The notes under the pieces: model-generated
Seen by the model: the letters and a program-made list of their open reading frames with translations, nothing else
Database searches by the model: none
Told to the model about the DNA's origin: nothing
Assembly: GCA_964390565.1 (NCBI GenBank)
Contig: CAYMII010000038.1
Span: 1 to 39,025 of the forward strand
Direction: 5' to 3'
Length of the DNA stretch: 39,025 bases
Origin: UBA8529 sp964390565
GTDB lineage: Bacteria; Bacteroidota; Bacteroidia; Bacteroidales; Tenuifilaceae
Position numbers and translations under genes: made by a program
Part shown: positions 17,009-25,759 of the stretch, in pieces
How the letters are laid out: each line of letters opens with the position of its first letter
Position numbering within the stretch: position 1 is the stretch's first letter

Positions 17009-19360
17009 TTGAAAAGGGTTTTAATATTTATTCTGTTTTTACTTCTATTTATTGAGTTGTCAGCACAAAATTTTAATATTAAAGGGATTGTATTCTCTAA
17101 AGATACAAATTTACTTTTAAATGGTGCGAATATTAAGTTAGTAGAATTAAGTATAGGTGTTGTTGCTGATAAAGATGGTGCTTTCAATATCTCTGTTCCT
17201 AGAGGAACCTATACTATTAATGTTAGCTTTGTCGGATATGCTTCATACTCCCAAGTATTTAATGTGAGTGCTGATCTATTTATTAAAATTGAGTTAAGTA
17301 AGAATGATTTTGAACTTAAAGAGGTCGTAGTAACTGATACGAAACATAACCAGAATATTGATAACTCGAATGCAGGGATGCTTAAGTTATCAATGCAGGA
17401 TATAAAGAAGATTCCAGTCTTTTTGGGCGATTATGATCCAATTAAGGCGCTTCGACTTACTCCTGGAGTTCAAGCTGGAGGCGAAGGCAATGCTGGAATT
17501 TTTATTAGGGGAGGAGATCCAGGACAAAACTTGATATTACTTGAGGATTTGCCAATTTATAACGCTTCACATTTAATAGGTCTTTATTCGGTTTTTAATT
17601 CTAGTATTCTAAAAAGTGTGACATTATATAAAGGCTCCTTCTCGTCAGCTTATGGCGGACGAGCATCTTCACTTATGAGAGTTTCTTTAATTGACGGTAT
17701 TCCCGATCAAACGGAGGTCGATGGTGGAATTGGATTACTCTCATCAAGATTAAGTTTAAGGATGCCTTTATTTAAAAGTAAAGCATCTTTATTACTTGGT
17801 GGACGTTTATCTTACCTTGATGCATACCAGCCAATTAGTAAGTGGATTGATTTGAAGAAACTTGATTTGCATAGCAATAAATTTGGATTCAATGATTTTA
17901 ATATCAGGTTTGAATATAAACTTTCATCTAAAAATAGGTTTATTATTAACGCTTATTCTGGTGTTGATAAGTATAAGCTTTTAGAGTCGCCTATAGGATT
18001 GAAAAACACTATGTTTTGGGGTAATCGGGCTGCGTCAATTAAGTGGAGCCATTCTTTTAACTCAAACTTTAGTTGGTCTAACACGCTAGGCTTTACAACA
18101 TATTTTTTTAGTTTGGATGCAAACTTCCAAAAATATGCGATAAACCTAAACTCCGACATTAAGGATGTTTTTTTTCGTTCGGAAACTTACTTTTCATCTC
18201 AAAGGCATTTTCTGCACATGGGGATTGAATCGACATTACATAGCGTTTTACCTGGTGATGTAGATATTCATATTGATAATTCAAAATATGCTAGTAATCT
18301 TAACTTTAAATCAGGTGAGGTTGCATTGTTCTTAAACGACACTTATAATCTAAATTCAAAATTTTCATTTAACGTAGGATTGCGATCATCAACCTATGTG
18401 CATTTAGGAGTGTATAATCGTTATTTAAAGGATAATATTGGTTTAGTGTATGATACAATTAATTATGGCAATAATGAATCGGTAAAGAGGTACTATGCTT
18501 TTGAACCAAGGTTTTCTGCTGTTTATAAACAATCTGATGTGGCTTCATACAAGTTATCTTTTTCAAGAAATTATCAATTTATTCACCTTATATCGGTTGG
18601 GACTGTTAGTTTGCCTACGGACATATGGTTTCCAAGTACACGATTAGTTAAGCCTGAGTTTACTGATCAGGTATCGATGGGTTATTTTAGAAATTTTTCC
18701 GAAAATACTTTTGAGACTTCTTTTGAAATCTATTTTAGACGAATGAGTAATGTTCTCGAGTTCAAGAATAGTTTAATTACACCGTTCAAGTATAACGAGT
18801 TTGAGGAAAGTATTACACAAGGAATTGGTTACTCATATGGAGGTGAATGGTATATTCGCAAAGCTAAAGGGCGTTTTACGGGATGGTGTAGTTATACATT
18901 ATCATGGAGCGTTAGAAAGTTTGATGATATCAATCAAGACAGGTTATACTTTGGTAAATATGATAGAAGACACGATTTGGCTTTATCGTTACAATATCAG
19001 TTTAATAAAAGATGGAGCATTGCTTCTGTGTTTATATACTCTACAGGAAATGCTATGACGCTTCCATCAGGAAGGTATATGATACAAGGTAAAATAGTAA
19101 ATGATTATACTTCTGTTAACTCTTTCCGAATGCCTGTTTATCACCGCTTAGATTTGTCTGCTACCTACACTCGAAGAGTGAGAGATAGGTATGAGTCAAG
19201 TTGGAATTTTTCAATATATAACGCTTATAATAGACCTAACCCTTACTATATCTATTTTGAGGCTAAAGGTAATTTGAATGATTATTATTTATCGGTAAAG
19301 GCAAAGCAGGTTACGCTTTTCCCAATGTTACCATCAGTTTCTTGGTCATTTAAGTTTTAA
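17009..19360 (+). CDS. TonB-dependent receptor with N-terminal CarboxypepD_reg domain
   Basis: A 783-residue outer membrane receptor. A signal peptide (1-20, ending LSAQ) is followed by a CarboxypepD_reg-like domain at ~22-105 (GANIKLVELSIGVVADKDGA), a plug at ~110-240 (GEGNAGIFIRGGDPGQNLIL, then SSILKSVTLYKGSFSSAYGG), and a barrel ending VSWSFKF with a terminal Phe. The start is TTG at 17009; no in-frame ATG fits the signal peptide, so the TTG call is needed. The next gene, 3 bp downstream, is a DUF4249 lipoprotein, which commonly pairs with this receptor class as a putative surface lid or partner. Substrate is unknown; no glycosidase, siderophore or peptidase genes are adjacent. Confidence 0.85.
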   Translation: MKRVLIFILFLLLFIELSAQNFNIKGIVFSKDTNLLLNGANIKLVELSIGVVADKDGAFNISVPRGTYTINVSFVGYASYSQVFNVSADLFIKIELSKNDFELKEVVVTDTKHNQNIDNSNAGMLKLSMQDIKKIPVFLGDYDPIKALRLTPGVQAGGEGNAGIFIRGGDPGQNLILLEDLPIYNASHLIGLYSVFNSSILKSVTLYKGSFSSAYGGRASSLMRVSLIDGIPDQTEVDGGIGLLSSRLSLRMPLFKSKASLLLGGRLSYLDAYQPISKWIDLKKLDLHSNKFGFNDFNIRFEYKLSSKNRFIINAYSGVDKYKLLESPIGLKNTMFWGNRAASIKWSHSFNSNFSWSNTLGFTTYFFSLDANFQKYAINLNSDIKDVFFRSETYFSSQRHFLHMGIESTLHSVLPGDVDIHIDNSKYASNLNFKSGEVALFLNDTYNLNSKFSFNVGLRSSTYVHLGVYNRYLKDNIGLVYDTINYGNNESVKRYYAFEPRFSAVYKQSDVASYKLSFSRNYQFIHLISVGTVSLPTDIWFPSTRLVKPEFTDQVSMGYFRNFSENTFETSFEIYFRRMSNVLEFKNSLITPFKYNEFEESITQGIGYSYGGEWYIRKAKGRFTGWCSYTLSWSVRKFDDINQDRLYFGKYDRRHDLALSLQYQFNKRWSIASVFIYSTGNAMTLPSGRYMIQGKIVNDYTSVNSFRMPVYHRLDLSATYTRRVRDRYESSWNFSIYNAYNRPNPYYIYFEAKGNLNDYYLSVKAKQVTLFPMLPSVSWSFKF

Positions 19361-19363
19361 GGT

Positions 19364-20203
19364 ATGAGAAAGTATATCGTTGGATTATTTTTCTTAGTAA
19401 TTGCATCTTGTCAGGTTGATGACTTTGATACGCCCCAATATCGCTCAAAGATTGTTGTGGATGGTTGGATAGAACAAGGGCAACCTGCTAGGGTCTTTTT
19501 GACACTCAGTACTCCTTACTTTTCAGAGGTTGATTCGGCAACACTTCGAAAGTTGGTGTTAACACATGCCAAAGTTTCTGTTAATGATGGAATAATTAAT
19601 GAAGTATTAACACTAAAATCAAACTTTGATTACTTTCCACCTTATTTATACGAAAGTAGTGTTTTAACTGGGGAAATTGGGCATTCATATAATTTAAGAA
19701 TAGAATATGGAGGAGTAGTTGTTACATCTTCAACCCGAATTATCACCCAACCGACTATTGATAGCGTTTGGTTTAAAGAAAGAAGTTTGAATGATTCACT
19801 CGGATTCTTAATGCTTAAATTTTCGGATAGAATAGGAGTTGATGATTATTATAGAATATTTACAAAGAAAAAAACCGATAAAGATTTTATTCCTGTACAA
19901 CTACCCAACCTTAATGGAAAGTTAATTGATGGTAAAACGTTAGAGATACCCGTATATAGAGGGCGCAGTGATCTTTTAATTGCAAACGAACTACTATATT
20001 TTAAAAAGGACGATACTATCTCATTAAAATTCTGTTCTGTAGATAATATGGTTTTTGATTTTTGGTATAGCCTTCAGAGTGAACTTATAAACTCACAAAA
20101 TCCTTTTGCATCAAACAATAGCCATGTTAAGTCAAATGTAACTGGAGGATTAGGTGTTTGGTCGGGCTATGGGGCTAGTTATAAAATGGTTATTTGTAAA
20201 TAA
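19364..20203 (+). CDS. DUF4249 lipoprotein, partner of the TonB receptor
   Basis: A 279-residue lipoprotein with lipobox VIASC (Cys16). The DUF4249 family shows as KIVVDGWIEQGQPARVFLTL near the N-terminus, the middle segment GHSYNLRIEYGGVVVTSSTR, and a C-terminal SQNPFASNNSHVKSNVTGG followed by GLGVWSGYGASYK. DUF4249 genes in Bacteroidota typically sit directly after a TonB receptor, as here, with 3 bp between stop and ATG, indicating one operon. The molecular role is not established; by analogy with SusC-SusD a surface substrate-handling role is likely. A strong terminator follows 2 bp after its stop. Confidence 0.82.
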   Translation: MRKYIVGLFFLVIASCQVDDFDTPQYRSKIVVDGWIEQGQPARVFLTLSTPYFSEVDSATLRKLVLTHAKVSVNDGIINEVLTLKSNFDYFPPYLYESSVLTGEIGHSYNLRIEYGGVVVTSSTRIITQPTIDSVWFKERSLNDSLGFLMLKFSDRIGVDDYYRIFTKKKTDKDFIPVQLPNLNGKLIDGKTLEIPVYRGRSDLLIANELLYFKKDDTISLKFCSVDNMVFDFWYSLQSELINSQNPFASNNSHVKSNVTGGLGVWSGYGASYKMVICK

Positions 20204-20205
20204 AC

Positions 20206-20237
20206 AAAGCCGTTAGTATTTAAACTAACGGCTTTTT
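20206..20237. terminator. Bidirectional terminator between convergent genes
   Basis: Arms AAAGCCGTTAGT (20206-20217) and ACTAACGGCTTT (20224-20235) pair perfectly with a 6-nt loop and continue into a T-run on the + strand and AAA on the other side. It serves the DUF4249 gene (+) and the lipoprotein gene ending at 20254 (-). Confidence 0.85.
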
Positions 20238-20253
20238 ATAAGATGATTAGTTA

Positions 20254-21489
20254 TTACCGAGGATTGTATTTATTATAAAGTTCTTTAACATAAAAAACAA
20301 ATTCTTCTGCTAAAGAATCAAATCCTTCACTAAAATATGTTTTAAAGTCAACACTTGAATCATCTGCAAATACAAACCTAAATCCAATATCGTATGATTT
20401 CTCATATTCTCCAATGTTATCATTCCATTCATAGAAGGGTTCTGAGTAAGAAACAACCGTTGCAATCACTCTACTATTATCTGCATAGCAAAGGTTTAGC
20501 TTTGAATTCGTATTGAAAATCTCACATTTTTTAGCAACGACAACAGAGTCGCTTAAATTATCATAATCTATTTGATCCATCTGATTATTGATCTCATTAA
20601 TATTTGCATCACCTGTGAGTTTAATATTCATTAACTGGAATGTAAAGTTACCTTTTTTTACGTCAGAGCCATCTGAAGTTGTTGAAGCGCTAACAGCAAT
20701 TTTCATTAATGTAGTACCATTTTTGGACCAACGGTATGAAATTGAACCACTTGAAAGTTCCTTGATATTTGCTTCTAAAGAGAATGTAAAAGGTGAAAGA
20801 GTTAATTCCGATAATAAACTTGAAGGGATTCCAAGTTCTTTATCAACAGTAATTTTGAAAATGTAACTGATTAGTACATCATTATTTACAGTTAGTTCAA
20901 CCTTAACTTGTTTAGGAAGATTAATTTCACTGATACCCCAACTGCCAAAAGTGCAATCATATATACGATATACTACATTATTGGTTGTTCCTGAGTTTGT
21001 AGATGGAAATTCAATTCTAAGTTCTTTAGTTGAACTAGTATACTCCCATTCACCAGTTTCTGAATTCCAAGAATAAAGCCCTTTTAAAGTATTGAAAAGA
21101 GCCTCGATAGTATCTGGATTAACTTCCATCATATTTTTTGCAACACTTTTCGCATCGAATTTATCCATTCCAGCAACAGTAAAAATTGGATTGAGAAGAT
21201 CTATGCTTTTAGTGGCCTTATAACTTGTATTTAAAATTGGATTTGCACCAAAAACATCACCTTTGCTGAGATAGTTTACCATGTTTTTTGCTGCGCGAAT
21301 AGATGGACAAGTCTCAAACTCCCTTATATTATTAAGAAGTTCAAATCCATTATTTTCAATACTTGCTTTATTCTCTTCAATTGTAAGAGTGCTAAATTTT
21401 GGTGTATTATCTACCTCATCCTTTTTACATGAAGTAAAAATAAACCCCACTAGTGCAATGATTACTAATAATAATTTTTTTGATTTCAT
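20254..21489 (-). CDS. Hypothetical SCKKD lipoprotein, paralogue of the one at 15753-16832
   Basis: A 411-residue lipoprotein with lipobox GFIFTSC (Cys21) followed by KKDEVDNTP. No known domain is recognised. After a helical segment (ASIENNGFELLNNIREFET) comes a beta-rich region starting LKGLYSWNSETGEWEYTSST and running to about residue 400. The order of elements parallels the other minus-strand lipoprotein across the receptor operon, though pairwise identity by eye is low, so this is a distant paralogue judged by architecture. It is convergent with the DUF4249 gene and has its own candidate promoter. Possible roles include a surface accessory or decoy for the receptor; this is speculative. 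Confidence 0.68.
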   Translation of the reverse strand: MKSKKLLLVIIALVGFIFTSCKKDEVDNTPKFSTLTIEENKASIENNGFELLNNIREFETCPSIRAAKNMVNYLSKGDVFGANPILNTSYKATKSIDLLNPIFTVAGMDKFDAKSVAKNMMEVNPDTIEALFNTLKGLYSWNSETGEWEYTSSTKELRIEFPSTNSGTTNNVVYRIYDCTFGSWGISEINLPKQVKVELTVNNDVLISYIFKITVDKELGIPSSLLSELTLSPFTFSLEANIKELSSGSISYRWSKNGTTLMKIAVSASTTSDGSDVKKGNFTFQLMNIKLTGDANINEINNQMDQIDYDNLSDSVVVAKKCEIFNTNSKLNLCYADNSRVIATVVSYSEPFYEWNDNIGEYEKSYDIGFRFVFADDSSVDFKTYFSEGFDSLAEEFVFYVKELYNKYNPR

Positions 21490-21529
21490 TTTATTGTTGT
21501 TTAAGTTTTAAGGTTATTAAAAAATTAAT

Positions 21530-21560
21530 CGAAATTACAATATTCATTTCAACATAACAA
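21530..21560 (-). promoter_or_regulatory. Candidate promoter of the second SCKKD lipoprotein gene
   Basis: On the minus strand, TTG (21558-21560) and TAATTTCG (21530-21537, one mismatch to TAnnTTTG) are separated by 20 bp, the expected Bacteroidota spacing. A start site near 21523 would give a leader of about 34 nt before the ATG at 21489. Confidence 0.35.
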
Positions 21561-21700
21561 TATATTTGTTCAATGAAAATGTAAATTTTAGGTAAAAAAT
21601 GTTAAACAAAATCCTTGCCAAAAGTTAATTGATTTGATCATGCGAGTTCCTGGATGTGAGTATAAACACCCTTTGGAATAATACTAAAGTATCATAGATA

Positions 21701-23641
21701 TTATAATCGTTTCAACTCCTGCTCTTGCAAAAGTGTCATTCCAAGGGGTACTTGTTCAACTAAAACGTTAGATGTGTCAAGCCCGTAGGCCTTAAGGCTG
21801 CTCAATGAGAATTTTTTTACAATATCGTATGAATTCATAATAAAACGCTCCATTGTTTTGAGCTCAGTATCGACCGTTAGCACACGATCAATAATAATAA
21901 ACCTAAAATCGCCTGGAACATTGTGTTTCGATAGTGAGTAGTATTTACTTGTTATGTCAATCTCGTTATTTTTAATCATATCAGAGAGTACATGGTTAAA
22001 AAAACGATTAATGCGCGGGTTTATCTTAAATCCAATATTGAAATCAACCCGAAAAAGAACATTAGGGATCAACTCCCTAACCATAAATTCTTTAGTATAC
22101 GGTTCGTCAGTAATGTTTATGTGTAGGAACCAGTAGCGCTCAGCTCTTTTGGGTTGCTTATTAAAAATCGAATAAATGATTTTCCTTTCAACATCCGATG
22201 ATTGCTCGGCTCGGGTTATATATACCAGATTTGTAGCAAATCGTTGAATTGTACTGTCTTTTTGAATATCCTTGAATAAATCTTGGAAGTCGGAGACAGC
22301 GTAGAATTGGGTATAATTCTTTTTAAGCATTCGCCCTTTGTTCCAAACAAGCATTACAAAGAAGATTATGCTCGCAAGCATTAGGGTAAACCACCCACCT
22401 TGACCGAATTTATGCAGGTTTGCAACTAAAAAAGTGCCTTCTATCAGCGCATAGGTTAAAACAAAAAGAGCAATAAGTGAAATGTTAACCCTTTTTAGTT
22501 GAAGGTAGCCCAACAGAAGAATGCTAGTCATAAGCATGGTTAACGTTATTGATAATCCATAAGCCGCTTCCATATTTGAAGAACTTTGGAAGAATATCAC
22601 CACAAAAACGCACGAAAAGAACAGAAGCCAATTTACGCTTGGTATATACATCTGACCTTTTAAACGGCTGGGGTATTTAATCCTTACTTTCGGCCATAGG
22701 TTTAATGTTATTGCCTCGCTTACAATAGTATAAGAGCCAGAGATTAAGGCTTGACTAGCAATAATTGCCGCTGCAGTTGCCAAAAAAACGCCAGGCAATA
22801 CAAACCATTCGGGCATAATTGCGAAAAATGGATTTTGTAAATTGGCTTTATCAATATTCATTATAACCCATGCGCCCTGTCCTAAATATGTTAGGATTAA
22901 CGATGCTTTTACAAAAATCCAGCTAATCCTAATATTCTTAACCCCACAATGACCTAAATCGGAGTACATTGCTTCGGCGCCAGTAGTACAAAGGAAAACA
23001 GCACCTAAAATCAAAATCCCTCCGGGATGCTCGGTTAGGAGTTTTATTGCATAGTATGGGTTAAAGGCTGCAAAAATCTGGGGGTAGTGTATGATTTGGT
23101 TTATACCTAAAAGAGCGAGAACTAAGAACCATATTACCATTATGGGGCCAAATGATTTACCAATAAACTCGGTTCCAAATTGTTGTAGTAAAAACAGAAA
23201 TGTAAGAATTAAAATTGCAATAGGAATTGCTGTAATATTTGGGTTGATAATGGCTAGCCCTTCTACAGCAGATAGAACGGTGATAGATGGCGTTATTACC
23301 CCGTCGGCCAAGAGCGTTGAGGCCCCAATCATTGCAATAATATAAACAAATCGCCTCTTTTTTCTCAGAAGCGCAAAAAGCGCAAGTATTCCGCCCTCTC
23401 CTTTATTATCGGCTCGCAATGTAATCCAGATATATTTAACAGTAGTTTGAAGGGTTAACGTCCAAATAATACATGATAGTGCACCTATAATAAAAGATGA
23501 GTCTTTTACGCCCTCGTTTATAATGGCTTTCATTACATATAGGGGCGAGGTTCCTATATCGCCATAAACAATTCCTAGCGTTATTAGAATTCCAGAAAGC
23601 GATAATGTTTTGTTAAGATTATGAATCCCTGATGATTGCAT
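21701..23641 (-). CDS. kup: KUP/HAK/KT-family potassium uptake protein
   Basis: A 646-residue potassium importer. The N-terminal ~440 residues carry about 12 membrane segments with KUP signatures: GIVYGDIGTSPLYVMKAI (~22-40), ADNKGEGGILALFALLRKK (~77-95), LADGVITPSITVLSAVEGL (~110-128) and GAEAMYSDLGHCG (~222-234). The C-terminal ~200 residues are the soluble cytoplasmic domain typical of the family. It is probably a K+/H+ symporter in the inner membrane. It is divergent from the kdp operon across 158 bp, placing a low-affinity and a high-affinity potassium system back to back. The start ATG at 23641 is well placed before the first membrane helix. Confidence 0.93.
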   Translation of the reverse strand: MQSSGIHNLNKTLSLSGILITLGIVYGDIGTSPLYVMKAIINEGVKDSSFIIGALSCIIWTLTLQTTVKYIWITLRADNKGEGGILALFALLRKKRRFVYIIAMIGASTLLADGVITPSITVLSAVEGLAIINPNITAIPIAILILTFLFLLQQFGTEFIGKSFGPIMVIWFLVLALLGINQIIHYPQIFAAFNPYYAIKLLTEHPGGILILGAVFLCTTGAEAMYSDLGHCGVKNIRISWIFVKASLILTYLGQGAWVIMNIDKANLQNPFFAIMPEWFVLPGVFLATAAAIIASQALISGSYTIVSEAITLNLWPKVRIKYPSRLKGQMYIPSVNWLLFFSCVFVVIFFQSSSNMEAAYGLSITLTMLMTSILLLGYLQLKRVNISLIALFVLTYALIEGTFLVANLHKFGQGGWFTLMLASIIFFVMLVWNKGRMLKKNYTQFYAVSDFQDLFKDIQKDSTIQRFATNLVYITRAEQSSDVERKIIYSIFNKQPKRAERYWFLHINITDEPYTKEFMVRELIPNVLFRVDFNIGFKINPRINRFFNHVLSDMIKNNEIDITSKYYSLSKHNVPGDFRFIIIDRVLTVDTELKTMERFIMNSYDIVKKFSLSSLKAYGLDTSNVLVEQVPLGMTLLQEQELKRL

Positions 23642-23713
23642 GATAGTGGTTTTGAAAAGACTTGCAAATTTAATTCAGTTAAAGGTGAATTAGTCGGTAC
23701 AAATATATTCTTT

Positions 23714-23759
23714 ATAAAATCTTTATATCTCACAATTATTTCAACATAAAATCCTTATA
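23714..23759. promoter_or_regulatory. Direct repeat in the kup/kdp intergenic region, candidate KdpE operator
   Basis: ATAAAATCTTTATA (23714-23727) and ATAAAATCCTTATA (23746-23759) are 13/14 identical, spaced 32 bp start to start (about three helical turns). Each has a partial dyad (TATAAA-ATC-TTTATA in the first). OmpR-family regulators bind repeated AT-rich sites, and kdp is normally KdpE-activated. The position between divergent kup and kdpF fits, but the binding protein is inferred. Confidence 0.4.
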
Positions 23760-23799
23760 GATTCTGCTGCAAATTTGTATCATAATAAAACACATCGAA

Positions 23800-23928
23800 A
23801 TGAGCGCATTTATTTTAATTACAGGCTATAACATTAACTCGTCATTTGGGTACTTAGTTGGTGCAATAGTTTCCTTGCTATTACTGGGATACCTTATTTA
23901 CTCGCTTATTAAGCCAGAAAAGTTTTAA
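23800..23928 (+). CDS. kdpF: KdpF, small subunit of the Kdp potassium ATPase
   Basis: A 42-residue single-span membrane peptide beginning MSAFILITGYN. The helix YLVGAIVSLLLLGYLIYSLI and the ending KPEKF match the KdpF pattern GYLxYxLxxPExF. KdpF stabilises the KdpFABC complex at the inner membrane. It is the first gene of the operon; a second small membrane ORF follows 14 bp later. The N-terminus is a little longer than in E. coli KdpF (29 aa). Confidence 0.8.
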   Translation: MSAFILITGYNINSSFGYLVGAIVSLLLLGYLIYSLIKPEKF

Positions 23929-23942
23929 AACTTACTTTAATA

Positions 23943-24059
23943 ATGGATTATATGATACTGATGTTGAAGTTTATTGTTGGTTTAGCCCTTTTATTTGCGA
24001 TTGGATATCTGATTGGCACACTCTTAAAATTGAATAAATTTTATAACAGAAGGAGATGA
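23943..24059 (+). CDS. 38-residue membrane micropeptide between kdpF and kdpA
   Basis: Translation from ATG 23943 gives a 38-residue peptide with one hydrophobic helix (MLKFIVGLALLFAIGYLIGT) and a basic tail ending NKFYNRRR. Its stop overlaps the kdpA start as ATGA (24056-24059), implying translational coupling, and the sequence AGAAGGAG just before that ATG is a rare clear purine-rich ribosome site. It lacks the KdpF C-terminal PExF, so it is not simply a second KdpF. No named family is recognised. It could be an extra Kdp subunit or a coupling leader peptide. Confidence 0.6.
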   Translation: MDYMILMLKFIVGLALLFAIGYLIGTLLKLNKFYNRRR

Positions 24060-25747
24060 CAGCACAAGATATCATTCAGATCGGTCTTTTTTTTGCTTGC
24101 CTAATTGGATTAACACCAGTTGTAGGAGGTTATATGGGTAGGGTGTTTACAGGTGAGAAGCATTTCCTATTACCTATTTTTGGTTGGCTCGAGAGGATTA
24201 TTTATCGATTTATTGGAGTTAATTCAGATGAAGAGGTAAACTGGAAGTCGTATGCTTTCGGATTGCTAATTTTTAATTTAATAGGAATCGTTTTTTTGTT
24301 TATTATTCAACTCGGTCAGGCTTATTTACCGCTTAACCCTTCAAGTCTTCCTAACGTTTCATGGCATTCGGCATTAAATACTTCAATAAGTTTTGTAACT
24401 AATACTAATTGGCAGTGTTATGCAGGCGAAACAACGTTGAGCTACTTTGTACAAATGATTGGACTAACTGTCCAAAATTTTGTAAGCGCTGCAACTGGAA
24501 TTGCTGTATTGTTAGCATGTATAAGAGGAATTACTAGGAAAACAGTCGATAAATTGGGCAATTTCTGGGTTGACCTAACGCGTTCAATACTATATTTACT
24601 TTTACCTTTATCAATAATTTTTGCAATTCTTTTAGTTGGTGAAGGTGTTGTTCAAACTTTTAAGCCATATGAAACTGTTCAAACGTTGCAAGGAGCAGAG
24701 CAAGTAATACCTCTGGGACCTGTTGCCTCGCAAATAGCTATAAAACAGTTAGGAACAAATGGCGGCGGTTTTTTTAATACTAATAGTGCACATCCGTTTG
24801 AGAATCCGACTCCTTTCAGCAATTTTATTGAGATGTTGACTATACTACTTCTCCCATCTGCATTAACATACACCTATGGGAAAATGGTTGGCTCCACCCG
24901 ACAGGGTTGGACTATTTTCTTAACGATGTTAATTATGCTTTTAGTTGGGTTGAGTGTTTCTCTTTACGCAGAGTATTCGGCGAGTTCAATATTTGATAAT
25001 CATCTCTTAATGGAGGGTAAGGAAACTCGGGTTGGTATAACAAATAGCGTTCTTTGGTCTACATCTACCTCCGCAGCCTCTAATGGTTCTGTAAATGCAA
25101 TGCATGATAGCCTTTCGCCCATTAGCGGAATGATAGCCATGATAAATATAATGCTGGGCGAAGTTATTTTTGGTGGGGTCGGTGCTGGCTTATATGGCAT
25201 GATTATTTTTATAATTCTTACTGTATTTATTGCAGGACTAATGGTTGGAAGAACACCTGAGTATCTGGGAAAAAAGATTGAAGCATTTGAGGTAAAGATG
25301 GCTATTATCGCCATACTTGCACCTAGTTTAGTCATTCTACTTTTCTCGGCATGGGCTTCGGTGAGCAATTTAGGTCTTTCGAGCCTCAATAATCAAGGTC
25401 CACATGGGTTTTCTGAGATACTTTATGCTTATAGTTCGGCAGCAGGTAATAATGGTAGCGCTTTTGCTGGCTTGAATGCCAATACCCTTTTTTATAACCT
25501 TACTTTAAGCGTAGGCATGATTATCGGTCGTTTTGGAGTAATTATTCCTGTGCTTGCCATTGCGGGAAATCTTGCTGGTAAGAAATCTACACCACCCTCA
25601 GCAGGTACTTTCCGCACTGACAATGGATTATTTCTAGGTTTACTAATTATTGTTATTCTTATTGTAGGAGGATTAACTTTTTTCCCAGCACTATCACTTG
25701 GTCCAATAGTAGAGCATTTGCTAATGAATAGCGGAGTCTCTTTTTAA
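24056..25747 (+). CDS. kdpA: KdpA, potassium-binding and translocating subunit
   Basis: A 563-residue inner membrane protein, close to the E. coli length (557). It has the four pore-loop regions of the KtrB/TrkH-like fold: FVTNTNWQCYAGETTLSYF (~112), LGTNGGGFFNTNSAHPFENP (~232), WSTSTSAASNGSVNAMHD (~334) and SSAAGNNGSAFAGLNAN (~460). The selectivity-filter glycine in NGGGFF is present. It starts by ATGA overlap with the micropeptide gene and is followed by kdpB after 12 bp. Expression is expected under K+ limitation via KdpDE. Confidence 0.95.
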   Translation: MTAQDIIQIGLFFACLIGLTPVVGGYMGRVFTGEKHFLLPIFGWLERIIYRFIGVNSDEEVNWKSYAFGLLIFNLIGIVFLFIIQLGQAYLPLNPSSLPNVSWHSALNTSISFVTNTNWQCYAGETTLSYFVQMIGLTVQNFVSAATGIAVLLACIRGITRKTVDKLGNFWVDLTRSILYLLLPLSIIFAILLVGEGVVQTFKPYETVQTLQGAEQVIPLGPVASQIAIKQLGTNGGGFFNTNSAHPFENPTPFSNFIEMLTILLLPSALTYTYGKMVGSTRQGWTIFLTMLIMLLVGLSVSLYAEYSASSIFDNHLLMEGKETRVGITNSVLWSTSTSAASNGSVNAMHDSLSPISGMIAMINIMLGEVIFGGVGAGLYGMIIFIILTVFIAGLMVGRTPEYLGKKIEAFEVKMAIIAILAPSLVILLFSAWASVSNLGLSSLNNQGPHGFSEILYAYSSAAGNNGSAFAGLNANTLFYNLTLSVGMIIGRFGVIIPVLAIAGNLAGKKSTPPSAGTFRTDNGLFLGLLIIVILIVGGLTFFPALSLGPIVEHLLMNSGVSF

Positions 25748-25759
25748 CTTTTTTCAAAT

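Noticed and set aside
25000..25389. 129-codon open frame on the minus strand inside kdpA
   Set aside because: It is the antisense shadow of a strongly conserved kdpA segment, with no start context or domain of its own.
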